Shown one piece after another: positions 16,626 to 26,068 of a DNA stretch of 64,000 nt. How positions within the stretch are numbered: position 1 is the first letter of the stretch; each line of letters starts with the position of its first letter. The translations under genes and the position numbers were made by a program. The stretch is taken from NCBI RefSeq assembly GCF_016899955.1, contig NZ_JACJJL010000019.1, positions 22,676 to 86,675 on the forward strand, given 5' to 3'. The stretch is from Marseilla massiliensis. GTDB taxonomy: Bacteria; Bacteroidota; Bacteroidia; Bacteroidales; Bacteroidaceae. The notes beneath the pieces were generated by a model that saw only the letters and a program-made list of their open reading frames with translations, was not told the origin of the DNA and did not search any database.

Positions 16626-17324
16626 CTAAGCCAGGGTGAGGCAGCCGCGGAAGATGCAGTAGACCAGCGTGAAGGCCAGCACCGACAGCACTACGTTGAT
16701 GTCGGAATGCTGATAGCCGGTGGATGTGTACTGCGAAGAGATGAAGCCCTTGCCCACCTTCATGCGCACGTAGATGCGGCAGTAGGCCCAATAGACGGCA
16801 AAGCCCACAAGGCCGCCCCACAGCAGTCCGCAGAGTATGTCGCCGGGATAGTGAACCCCGAGGTATACGCGGGTCCAGCAGTTGGTGAGCGACCACGCCA
16901 CCAGGGCCACCGAGAGAGCCCTGCTACGCACGAGCAGGCAGAAGAACACGGCCACGCTGAACGTGTTGGCCGCATGAGCCGAAAAGAAACCGTATTTGCC
17001 GCCACGGTAGCCGTCGACCACATCGACCAGGATGCCTATCTGCGGGTCGTGGGTGGGCCGCCAGCGGGCAACAAGCGGCTTGACGAGGGTGTCGTCGACG
17101 GTGCCGGCAAGGAGCACGCAGGCTGCCGCGCAGGCCACCACAAGCAGTATCTGGCGCACGTTCTCGTTGTTCTTGAGCACAAGGTAGAACAGCGCCACAT
17201 ATAGCGGCACCCACGTGGATGCCGTGGTCAGGGCCATGGCCAAGCCGTCGAGAAATAGAGAGTCGCTGCCGTTGAGCGCCAGCAGCAGCTGCTTGTCGAA
17301 CTGTATTATCGGCTCAAAATCCAT
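16626..17324 (-). CDS. PAP2-family membrane phosphatase
   Basis: 232 aa integral membrane protein with about six hydrophobic segments. The three phosphatase motifs of the PAP2 superfamily are visible: KPLVARWRPTH (about residues 81-91), FFSAHAANTF and RVYLGVHYPGD, carrying the Arg/Lys, His and Arg-His-Asp catalytic residues. Such enzymes remove phosphate from lipid pyrophosphates, for instance undecaprenyl pyrophosphate, or from lipid A. The substrate cannot be told from sequence. It lies 13 bases after the bat operon, and is probably its last gene. The 113 bases between it and queA hold only short GC-rich palindromes. Confidence 0.92.
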   Translation of the reverse strand: MDFEPIIQFDKQLLLALNGSDSLFLDGLAMALTTASTWVPLYVALFYLVLKNNENVRQILLVVACAAACVLLAGTVDDTLVKPLVARWRPTHDPQIGILVDVVDGYRGGKYGFFSAHAANTFSVAVFFCLLVRSRALSVALVAWSLTNCWTRVYLGVHYPGDILCGLLWGGLVGFAVYWAYCRIYVRMKVGKGFISSQYTSTGYQHSDINVVLSVLAFTLVYCIFRGCLTLA

Positions 17325-17337
17325 CAGCGGATGTCAT

Positions 17338-19908
17338 TTATATTATTTCAATCTTTGAAGTCTCAATCCAGCCTTCCTTGCCGTCGGCCACACGTATCTC
17401 CTTCCAGCCGCGCATGGTGCCGTCGGTTATCTCGACCTTGGTGCCCTCGTGCAGTATGAACAGGTCGGTGCCGCTCTTCGAGGGCGTGCTCTTTACTGGC
17501 ACGGCCGACGAGATGATGATGGCGCCTGTGCGGTTGACGAGTTCCTGTCGCTGCTGGTAGGCGAAGAGGTTGGCCAATATGAACACGGCTATGAAGGCCA
17601 GCCCGCCGAAGAAGCCCACCTTGCGCACCCATATTCGGGCCGAAAAAAGGTAGGCCAGCGCGAGCACTATGGCCAGCGCAAACGAGACGAGCGCCGTCCG
17701 CGCCCACCCGTCGACGCTCATGATGTTGACCAGCGCGTGGTACCATGTCACGAAAAACATCTCCGACTCGGGAGTTATCTTGTCGATGGTCTTGCTGCGT
17801 GCCATCTGCAGGTTGAACCGTATGTCGCCGTCGCCGGGCGAGAGCAACAGGGCTCGCTCGTAGTTGAGCACGGCCCGGGTGATGTTGTCGGTGCGGTAGT
17901 AGGCGTTGCCCAGGTTGTAGTAAAGCTCGGCGCTGACGCCGTCGTGCAGCAGTTCCTCGTAGTCTTTGATGGCCTGCTGGTACTGCTGTCGGGCGTAGGC
18001 GCTGTCGGCGTTGGCCTTGGTTATGGCCCCGGCGTCAGACGGCAGCCACGCCATGAGGGCGAGCAGCAGCACCGTGGCCGTGGCTGCGGCGCTCTTCTTG
18101 CGTTTCTTCATTGTCTCCTCTATTCTCATTATTGCTGTCATGGCAGCTTCGAACGTCTTGCTCATGTTGCCCTTGACGTCGCCCGGGGCGTAGCGCTCAA
18201 ACTCACACTCGTCGAGCGCCCCGATGAACAGGGCTATGGTCTCGTCGCCCACGCTGCGCTCGGCGAGCCGCTGGCTGATGTTTTCGCGCGACAGTTTCTC
18301 GACGGGTATGCTGAGCTTGTCGCCCACATATCCCCACAGGGCGCGCAGCACTTCGTCGTAGAACAGCGAAGCCTTGCCATCCAACATCAGGCGGTTGGCC
18401 TTCTTCAGGCGCTTTGTGGCCACCTTGTTGGCTTTCTTGCCACGCATGCGGTCGATGTTGGCGTTGGCTATGGCGCGGTGGCGGAAGACGACGAACAGCG
18501 ACACGAAGATGGCAGCGAGCACGCACATGGCCACCCAGTAGGCTGTAGAGCCGAAGAAGAAGTCGCCGATGTCGTGAACGTCGGCATCGCCTGTCTTGAT
18601 GCCTCGTATGTCTTTGTTGAGCTGGTCGTCGGCAGCATCGCCAGTATAGTCGCTCACGCTGGCACTGCCCGAGCCCTTGGCCACGTTCAGGGTGAAGGCC
18701 TGCGTCTTTACAGTCTTATAGGCGTTGGCCTCAGTGTCGTAATAAACAAACTCTATGGGCGGTATCTCATACTTGCCCTGGTTGCGCGGCACGGCAAGGA
18801 AGTCGTAAACCATGTTGCCCTCCACGCCGTTGCTCGTGAGCTTGGTCTTGTCGGTCACCTTGGCGTCGTAGGTGTCGAAGTCCTTGGGGAACTTCACCTC
18901 GGGCTTCTTTATCAGCTTGAGGTTGCCCCTGCCGCTGACTATGACACGCAGCGTGACGGGGTTGTTGGCCTTGATGTCGGTCTTGTTGAGCTGGGCCGAG
19001 ATGGTGAAGCTGCCCACTCCGCCGGAGAACCCTGCGGGGCGCGCCGGCAGCGGGTCGACTTGTATGGTGAGGCCCGGAGCCTTTATCTTCTTCTTCACCT
19101 CGACATAGCCCGAGCCTCCGTTGAAAAACGCCTCGAACGGGTCGACATCGCGGTTTTGCTGTATCACTATGCCGTCGAAGGTGATGCTCGGTATCTCGAG
19201 CTTGCCGGTAATCTGTGGGAACATCACATACTGGCTCCATGTCACCGTGCGGTATGGGCGCCCGTTGACAGTCTCTATCTTGTAGCTCTTCTGCTGCGGC
19301 AGCTGCACCTCCTGGGTGTGGAAGCCCTTGAGGTCGGGCATGTTGCCCTTGAGCGACGTCAGGTCGACGAGCGTGTAGACCTTGTACGTAAGCAGTATGG
19401 GCTCTTGCTCGTGCACCCTGCGCTTGTTGGCGCTGACCTTTATGAACAGGTCGGAACCGCTGATGCGCGAGCCTGCCGGCCGCAAACCGCCCTCGCCCTG
19501 GCCCTGCTGGCCCTGCGCCCCCTGCCTCGAGGTTCCGCTAACCTTGATGCGGAGCTGGTTTGAGGCAATGGTCTTGCCCCCTACGCTGATGTGGGCGGCA
19601 GGTATCGAGTAGGTGCCGGCCTTGTTGGCGCATATTATATATGTGTAAGTGATTGACGACGATGAGCTGGTGTGCCCGTTAACCATCTGGAAGCTCGACT
19701 GCGACGACGTGCTCGGCCCCATGAGCACCTCCAGCTCTGCCGGTATGGTGCCCACGCGGAAGCCGTTGACGTTTTGCGTGTTGACGGTATATGTAAGGCG
19801 GAACTGCTCGCCGACGGCCACCTCGGCCGGGGCGTCGGCCACCAGCCTCTGTGCCGCTGCCACAATCACGGCCATGATAAATGCGAATAATACAGATGCT
19901 CTTCTCAT
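17338..19908 (-). CDS. BatD-BatE fusion protein
   Basis: 856 aa. Residues 1-599 are BatD: a signal peptide (to about 19), beta-sandwich domains in the periplasm (EVAVGEQFRLTYTVNTQNVNGF, then a second set to about 430), a membrane segment near 459-478 and a cytosolic helical tail. From Met600 the sequence restarts as BatE: basic KKRKK, hydrophobic VLLLALMAWLPSDAGA, then TPR repeats (SAELYYNLGNAYYRTDNITRAVLNYERALLLSPGD), two further membrane segments and a C-terminal SH3-like domain (VKSTPSKSGTDLFILHEGTKVEI). In a fused chain the old BatE signal peptide would become an internal membrane helix. Separate initiation at Met600 is possible. The role is aerotolerance/envelope stress in the bat operon; the molecular function is unknown. 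Confidence 0.9.
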   Translation of the reverse strand: MRRASVLFAFIMAVIVAAAQRLVADAPAEVAVGEQFRLTYTVNTQNVNGFRVGTIPAELEVLMGPSTSSQSSFQMVNGHTSSSSSITYTYIICANKAGTYSIPAAHISVGGKTIASNQLRIKVSGTSRQGAQGQQGQGEGGLRPAGSRISGSDLFIKVSANKRRVHEQEPILLTYKVYTLVDLTSLKGNMPDLKGFHTQEVQLPQQKSYKIETVNGRPYRTVTWSQYVMFPQITGKLEIPSITFDGIVIQQNRDVDPFEAFFNGGSGYVEVKKKIKAPGLTIQVDPLPARPAGFSGGVGSFTISAQLNKTDIKANNPVTLRVIVSGRGNLKLIKKPEVKFPKDFDTYDAKVTDKTKLTSNGVEGNMVYDFLAVPRNQGKYEIPPIEFVYYDTEANAYKTVKTQAFTLNVAKGSGSASVSDYTGDAADDQLNKDIRGIKTGDADVHDIGDFFFGSTAYWVAMCVLAAIFVSLFVVFRHRAIANANIDRMRGKKANKVATKRLKKANRLMLDGKASLFYDEVLRALWGYVGDKLSIPVEKLSRENISQRLAERSVGDETIALFIGALDECEFERYAPGDVKGNMSKTFEAAMTAIMRIEETMKKRKKSAAATATVLLLALMAWLPSDAGAITKANADSAYARQQYQQAIKDYEELLHDGVSAELYYNLGNAYYRTDNITRAVLNYERALLLSPGDGDIRFNLQMARSKTIDKITPESEMFFVTWYHALVNIMSVDGWARTALVSFALAIVLALAYLFSARIWVRKVGFFGGLAFIAVFILANLFAYQQRQELVNRTGAIIISSAVPVKSTPSKSGTDLFILHEGTKVEITDGTMRGWKEIRVADGKEGWIETSKIEII

Positions 19909-19920
19909 AACGTTACTCTA

Positions 19921-21612
19921 TCACCAGTTTTTCTGCAACTTGCGCGAACGCGGCTGCTGCATGGCTTTCTTCATCCGCTCCTGCGTGCTCTTCTCCTGCT
20001 GCACGGCAGCGTTGAGCAGCTGCTCGGCGTTCTCCTTGCTCATCTTCTCCGGGTCTTGCTTTTGCTGCTGCTGCTTGTTGTCCTTGTCTTTCTTGTTCTT
20101 GTCTTGCCCGTCTTGCTTGTTGTCCTTGTCTTCCTTGGGCTTGTTCTGCTGCTGTTGCTGCTGCTTGCGCTGCTGCCGCTTGCACAGCTCGAGGTTGTAG
20201 CGGGTGGTGTCGTCCTTAGGGTTTAGGCGCAGGGCAGCCTTGTAGGCCTCGATGGCCTCGGCATAGAGCTTGTGGCCCTGGCACACCACTCCGATGTTGT
20301 GGTAAGCCTGCGCCTTTCGCAAAGAGTTTGACTCGAGCTTCGTGGCCGCCTCAAACGAGGTGATGGCCGCCGAGTCTTTCTTCTGTGCGAGCAGGGCGTT
20401 GCCCAGGTTGAACTCAGCCTGCGGGTTGCGCGGGTTCTTCTCGATGGCCTTGCGGTAGGCCACCTCGGCCCCGGCATAGTCGCCGGCACGGAAGAGGCGG
20501 TTGCCGTCGCGTATGTACTGGCGGTCGGACTGCGCCATGGCCGTGGCCGTTGACGCGATGAGCAGCGCCGCCATGGCTACGGCCTTCTTGCGGCGGGCAA
20601 AGAGCCTTACGTTGCGGAACAGCGGGTTCTTCCTGTCGAGCAGGCATGTCTCGATGATGAGCAGCAGCAGGGCTATGAGCCCGAAGGCCTGGAACTGCTC
20701 GTCGTAGTCACTGTAAATAGTGCTCGATGTCTCTTTCTTTGCCAGCTTGTCGAGCTCAGAGTTGAGCTGCTCCTGGGCGTTGCTGTTGTTGTCGACGTGG
20801 ATGTATGCCCCGCCTCCAGCTTCGGCTACCTGCTTGCACATGTCTTCATTGAGCGCCGACATGACGGTGTTGCCCGCATTGTCCTTTATGTAGTCGCCGG
20901 TGTCGGGCATGCGTATGGGCGAACCCTTGGGCGAGCCCACACCTAGCACATAGACGCGCATGCCCTTCTTGCGGGCGGCCTCGGCAGCCTCGACGGCCCC
21001 ACCCTCATGGTCTTCGCCGTCGGTGATGACGATGATAGCCTTGCCTATGCCTTGCTGCTGGGTGAAGCTGTGGGTGGCCATCTCGATGGCCCTTGCCACG
21101 TCGGTGCCCTGTGTGGCTATCATCGATGGCGATATGTCGCTGAGAAACATCTTTGCCGACACATAGTCGCTGGTGATGGGCAGCTGGACGAAAGCGTCGC
21201 CGGCGAAGACTATCAGGCCAACCTTGTCGTCGGTGAAGTTGTCGACAAGGTTCTCGACCATCATCTTGCTCCTGTCAAGGCGGCTCGGCTCCACGTCTTC
21301 GGCAAACATGGAGTTGCTTATGTCCATGGCAATGATGGTTTCTATTCCGGTGCGCTTCTCGTGGCTTATCTTGGTTCCCATCTGCGGCCGCGCGAGCATG
21401 ACCACGAGCAGCGCCAGCACGGCTTCGAGAAGCCAGAACTTGGCATCGGGCCGCCAGCGCGACACGCCTGGCATGAGCTGGCGCAGCAGCGCCGGGTCGC
21501 CAAACCTGCGCAAGCGCCTGCGCTGCCTGCGGGCAAGCACGAAGCGTATGAGCGCCAGCACCGGCACGGCGGCCAAAAGATACAGGTATGCGGGATCTTC
21601 AAATCTGAACAT
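19921..21612 (-). CDS. BatB-BatC fusion protein (vWA plus TPR)
   Basis: 563 aa. Residues 1-335 are BatB: two N-terminal membrane segments, then a von Willebrand A domain with an intact MIDAS (DISNS, then GTD and ITDGEDHEGG), then a C-terminal membrane helix (AFGLIALLLLIIETCLL). Around residues 338-362 a basic plus hydrophobic stretch (RRKKAVAMAALLIASTATAMAQ) looks like the former BatC signal peptide. Residues 363-470 hold TPR repeats (NRLFRAGDYAGAEVAYRKAIEKNP and others), followed by a Gln/Lys/Asp-rich low-complexity tail. The gene follows batA by 33 bases and precedes batD-batE by 12. Fusion parallels the batD-batE one next door. Confidence 0.92.
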   Translation of the reverse strand: MFRFEDPAYLYLLAAVPVLALIRFVLARRQRRRLRRFGDPALLRQLMPGVSRWRPDAKFWLLEAVLALLVVMLARPQMGTKISHEKRTGIETIIAMDISNSMFAEDVEPSRLDRSKMMVENLVDNFTDDKVGLIVFAGDAFVQLPITSDYVSAKMFLSDISPSMIATQGTDVARAIEMATHSFTQQQGIGKAIIVITDGEDHEGGAVEAAEAARKKGMRVYVLGVGSPKGSPIRMPDTGDYIKDNAGNTVMSALNEDMCKQVAEAGGGAYIHVDNNSNAQEQLNSELDKLAKKETSSTIYSDYDEQFQAFGLIALLLLIIETCLLDRKNPLFRNVRLFARRKKAVAMAALLIASTATAMAQSDRQYIRDGNRLFRAGDYAGAEVAYRKAIEKNPRNPQAEFNLGNALLAQKKDSAAITSFEAATKLESNSLRKAQAYHNIGVVCQGHKLYAEAIEAYKAALRLNPKDDTTRYNLELCKRQQRKQQQQQQNKPKEDKDNKQDGQDKNKKDKDNKQQQQKQDPEKMSKENAEQLLNAAVQQEKSTQERMKKAMQQPRSRKLQKNW

Positions 21613-21645
21613 GATTACTCACTGTTTTCTTTATCCTTGATTAGG

Positions 21646-22644
21646 TTACGGTATTCTCCTGAAGACGGTGATGCGCAGCAACAGCTCCAGCAGCAGCGCC
21701 AGGGCTGCAGCGGCCGCAAACGGCTGGTAGGCGTCGTAGCGCTTGCTGAACTGCGTTACGCTGAGCTTCGACTTCTCGAGCTTGTCAATCTCCTTGTATA
21801 TCTCGTGCAGCTCGCCCGTGTTGGTTGCCCTGTAGAAGTCGGCGTTGGTGGTGGCGGCGATGTCGCTGAGCGTACGCGTGTCTATCTCGACCGGCACGTT
21901 GACATACTGCACCCCTCCGGCCACCGGCATCGGGTAAGGCGCCACCTTGTTGGTGCCCACGCCGATGGTGTAGACCCTTATGCCGAGGCTCTTAGCTATC
22001 TCGGCCGAGGTCATTGGCGACAGGTCGCCCATGTTGTTGCTTCCGTCGGTGAGCAGTATTACCACCTTGCTCTTTGCCTTAGAGTCCTTGAGTCGGCTCA
22101 CGGCGCTGGCCAGGCCCATGCCTATGGCCGTACCGTCTTGTATGAGGCCGCGCGCGGCTATGTCGGTGCGCACGTTCTGCAGCAGGTTGAGCAACGACGA
22201 GTGGTCGGTGGTCATGGGGCACTGCGTGAAGGCCTCGCCAGCGAAAATGGTAAGGCCAATGTTGTCGTCGGGCCGTCCCGATATGAACTCGGCGGCCACC
22301 TGCTTGGCAGCCTCGAGGCGGTTGGGCTTGAGGTCTTCGGCCAGCATGCTGGTGGAGACGTCGATGGCGAGCATGATGTCGATGCCCTCGACGGTCTTGT
22401 TCTTCCACGAGTTCTGCGTCTGCGGGCGAGCCAGCACAATGACCAGCATTACGAAAGCCACCACGCGAAGCAGCATCTGCAGCGGCATGAGCCGCACCTT
22501 CCAGCTCTTCGGGGCAAACCTGTAGGCAAACGTGTCGGCCACGCGCATCGTGGGCTCGCTCTTCTTCCTGTACATCAGGTACCACAGCAGGTAGGGTATG
22601 ACGAGCAGCAGCAGGAAAAGGTATTCTTTATTGGCAAATTCCAT
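21646..22644 (-). CDS. BatA, von Willebrand A domain membrane protein
   Basis: 332 aa. Two membrane segments near the start (EYLFLLLLVIPYLLWYLMY and LLRVVAFVMLVIVLARPQ), a vWA domain from about residue 90 with the MIDAS motif DVSTS, GTAIGMGL and LLTDGSNN, and a last membrane helix near 305-325 (FAAAAALALLLELLLRI). It is the classic BatA arrangement, with the metal-binding domain facing the periplasm. In other Bacteroides the bat genes help survival in oxygen. Both vWA proteins of the operon keep complete metal sites, so they are probably functional. Confidence 0.93.
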   Translation of the reverse strand: MEFANKEYLFLLLLVIPYLLWYLMYRKKSEPTMRVADTFAYRFAPKSWKVRLMPLQMLLRVVAFVMLVIVLARPQTQNSWKNKTVEGIDIMLAIDVSTSMLAEDLKPNRLEAAKQVAAEFISGRPDDNIGLTIFAGEAFTQCPMTTDHSSLLNLLQNVRTDIAARGLIQDGTAIGMGLASAVSRLKDSKAKSKVVILLTDGSNNMGDLSPMTSAEIAKSLGIRVYTIGVGTNKVAPYPMPVAGGVQYVNVPVEIDTRTLSDIAATTNADFYRATNTGELHEIYKEIDKLEKSKLSVTQFSKRYDAYQPFAAAAALALLLELLLRITVFRRIP

Positions 22645-22691
22645 CTTTCGGTATCCTCTTTATCTTTATGTCAGCCTATGCCCGCGGGCGT

Positions 22692-23762
22692 TCAAGCCAT
22701 CAGCCTGTACATGGCGTAGACCACGTAGACAAGTATGGCGGCGCAGGCGGCGGCCAGCAGCCACACTGCCACGCGCAGCACGCGCCTCGTCTTGACCGTG
22801 CGCACCTGCTCTGTGGTGAGCTGGGGGCGCACCACCTCTTCGGCGGGCATGTTCTCGAGCTTGGTCTGGTTGATGAACTCAATGGCATTGACAAGGTTCA
22901 TGTCATTCTCGTTGATGAGCGTGGAGTACTTGGCAAACTTCACAAGGTCGGCCGTACGGAAGAGCGCGCGCAACTCGTCGAGCGACTTGTCGTCGGCCAC
23001 GGCCATCAGCCGATCTATAATCTCGCTGCTGGTCATCTCCATGGCACTGAAGCCGTAGCGCTCCTCTATGTACTTGCGGAGCGTGTCGGTGAGCCGTGTG
23101 TAGTATTCCTTCTGGTTTTCCGACTGCACCATCTTCTCCTCCTTGATGTGCTCGATGGCCTTCATGGCCTTCTGGTGGGGCAGCAGTCGCTTCACCACCT
23201 TTATCGAGGCTATGACGGGCTTGCCCGTGCGCAGCCGCACATAGAGGTAATAGCCCAACGCGCCGAGCACGAGCATGAGCACGCTGAGCCAGAACGGCAG
23301 GCTCCAGTCGCCCCATGAGAACGGGTTGTCCTGCACGCCCTTGGGCCCGAAGAACTTGTCGACGTTGGCCGTGTCTACCGGCACCTCGATTACCTTCAGC
23401 GCAAGGCTCTTGCTCTTGTACTGCTTTCCGTCGACGGTCACGGCAAACGGTGGCAGGTAATACAGCTTTCCGTCAAACGAGGTCAGTGTGTATATGCGGC
23501 TGTATGAGGCCATGCCGTTGTCGAGCGGCTCCTTGCCTGTCTCGGTCGAGCTGAGCACCTCGACCCCGGGCGTGACCATCTGCTGCGGCTTGAACACGGG
23601 GAAGGCCACGTTGGCCTTGTCGCCGGCCGTCACCGTCAGCGTGACGTGCACCTGCTCGCCGATGAACATCTCGATAGAGTCTATGCGGGCCTCTACCGAC
23701 ACTTGTGCCGAGAGCGGCAACACAGTGGCCATCAGTAATATAAAAGCTACAATCTTCTTCAT
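22692..23762 (-). CDS. BatD-like periplasmic/membrane protein of the bat operon
   Basis: 356 aa. Signal peptide (about 1-20, ending LSA), a periplasmic beta-sandwich (residues 22-150, with IDSIEMFIGEQVHVTLTVTAGDK, similar to the start of BatD), a membrane segment about 160-178, a cytosolic helical domain with EYYTRLTDTLRKYIEERYG like the DUF4381/BatD tail, and a final membrane helix (330-350). It probably pairs with the vWA and MoxR proteins. ATG 23762 is preferred to the TTG one codon upstream. It is encoded 57 bases after the DUF58 gene. Confidence 0.8.
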   Translation of the reverse strand: MKKIVAFILLMATVLPLSAQVSVEARIDSIEMFIGEQVHVTLTVTAGDKANVAFPVFKPQQMVTPGVEVLSSTETGKEPLDNGMASYSRIYTLTSFDGKLYYLPPFAVTVDGKQYKSKSLALKVIEVPVDTANVDKFFGPKGVQDNPFSWGDWSLPFWLSVLMLVLGALGYYLYVRLRTGKPVIASIKVVKRLLPHQKAMKAIEHIKEEKMVQSENQKEYYTRLTDTLRKYIEERYGFSAMEMTSSEIIDRLMAVADDKSLDELRALFRTADLVKFAKYSTLINENDMNLVNAIEFINQTKLENMPAEEVVRPQLTTEQVRTVKTRRVLRVAVWLLAAACAAILVYVVYAMYRLMA

Positions 23763-23819
23763 CAATGAGTGTCTTTGTTTGCATTCATGGCAGCCATGGC
23801 GGCGCCACGACTAAAGCCG

Positions 23820-24689
23820 TCAGCCGCGCTTCTTGAAGAGCAGCAGCAGCGACTTGACGAAATCTTCGTCGGTGGATATTGATATGTTGTCGACGTTGCT
23901 CTTGTTGAACGCATCCTGAAGCATGGCCTGGCGGTTGAGCCAGTACTGGCGGTGGGCCTGGCGCAGGCGCCTGCTGCCCGTGTCGATGTACTGCTCGAAG
24001 CCTGTCTCGGCGTCGACCACCTTGAGCAGGCCCACATCGGGCAGCTCCTTGGCAAAGGGGTCGTAAACCTGTATGGCAGCGATGTCGTGCTTGCGGTTGC
24101 AGATGGTGAGCGACTGTGAGAAACTGTCGCGCACGTAGAAATCGCTGAGCACGAAGGCGGTACAACGCCTCTTGATGACGCTCGAGAGGAACTGCAGCGC
24201 CACGTTGATGTCGGTACGCCGGCTCTCGCCCTTGAAATCGAGCATCTCGCGGATGATGTAGAGTATGTGCCTGCGCCCTTTTTTGGGCGGTATGTACTTC
24301 TCTATCTTGTCTGAGAAGAATATCACCCCGGTCTTGTCATTGTTCTGTATGGCGCTGAAAGCCAGCGTGGCGGCAATCTCCGTCACCATGTCGCGCTTCA
24401 TCTGGCGGCGCGTGCCGAAGTCGAGCGAGCCGCTCACGTCGATGAGAAGCATCACCGTAAGCTCACGCTCCTCCTCGAACACCTTGACATAGGGGCGGTG
24501 GAAGCGGGCGGTGACATTCCAGTCGATGTCGCGCACGTCGTCGCCAAACTGGTAGTCGCGCACCTCGCTGAAAGCCATGCCACGGCCCTTGAACGCCGTG
24601 TGGTACTGCCCGGCGAAGATGTTCGAGCTCAGCCCGCGGGCCTTGATCTCGATTTTGCGTACTTTCTTTATAATCTCCTGGGCTTCCAT
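23820..24689 (-). CDS. DUF58 family protein
   Basis: 289 aa. The DUF58 signature GMAFSEVRDYQFGDDVRDIDWNVTARFHRPYVKVFEEERE is clear at about residues 37-76, followed by a vWA-like domain starting LLIDVSGSLDFGT. DUF58 proteins are regularly encoded directly after MoxR ATPases and before the Bat proteins, and are thought to be MoxR partners. ATG 24689 is preferred to the TTG six bases upstream. It begins 2 bases after the moxR stop. Confidence 0.93.
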   Translation of the reverse strand: MEAQEIIKKVRKIEIKARGLSSNIFAGQYHTAFKGRGMAFSEVRDYQFGDDVRDIDWNVTARFHRPYVKVFEEERELTVMLLIDVSGSLDFGTRRQMKRDMVTEIAATLAFSAIQNNDKTGVIFFSDKIEKYIPPKKGRRHILYIIREMLDFKGESRRTDINVALQFLSSVIKRRCTAFVLSDFYVRDSFSQSLTICNRKHDIAAIQVYDPFAKELPDVGLLKVVDAETGFEQYIDTGSRRLRQAHRQYWLNRQAMLQDAFNKSNVDNISISTDEDFVKSLLLLFKKRG

Positions 24690-24691
24690 CG

Positions 24692-25687
<996 letters not shown>

Positions 25688-25737
25688 AATTATGTGTCTA
25701 TTTGTTGTTTATGTTCTATGCTGCTTAAAAGTAGGTG

Positions 25738-25745
25738 CAAAAATA
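25738..25745 (-). promoter_or_regulatory. -7 element of the bat operon promoter
   Basis: TATTTTTG on the minus strand matches TAnnTTTG exactly and lies 50 bases before moxR in an A/T-rich stretch. The -33 region (TTTTC) is only a weak match. Upstream, AAAAACGTTTTT (about 25791-25802) is a perfect palindrome, of unknown meaning. Confidence 0.5.
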
Positions 25746-25918
25746 CTCAATAAGTGGGTGAAAACGGAATATAGCTATCTAAATTATATTAAAAACGTTT
25801 TTCAGACACTACATTTTAAGAAACTTTTCAGAATAGGCAAAATGCGCGTCAGACACGGGCAATAAGGCTGTGGCCGGCAGCCATGCGGCAACGGTAGCAC
25901 CGCCCCGGCACAACTCAG

Positions 25919-25954
25919 GCCCGCCAACGGCGCCCGTGGGCTCCGCAGGCGGGC
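25919..25954. other. Hairpin in the gap between moxR and the HU-LysM gene
   Basis: GCCCGCC at 25919-25925 pairs with GGCGGGC at 25948-25954, followed on the plus strand by TTTATG. It lies 115 bases beyond the end of the leftward HU-LysM gene and could act as its terminator, although the T run is on the wrong side for that strand. The rest of 25746-26068 shows no gene. Confidence 0.35.
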
Positions 25955-26068
25955 TTTATGCCCAAGTCGGCCGGTTCCGCCCTGTGTCTGTTAACAACGG
26001 CGCCTGTGACCAGAGCGCGGTTTCCGCCAACACCCAACCGTGTTGTACTGCCGGAAACCGCCGCGGCC

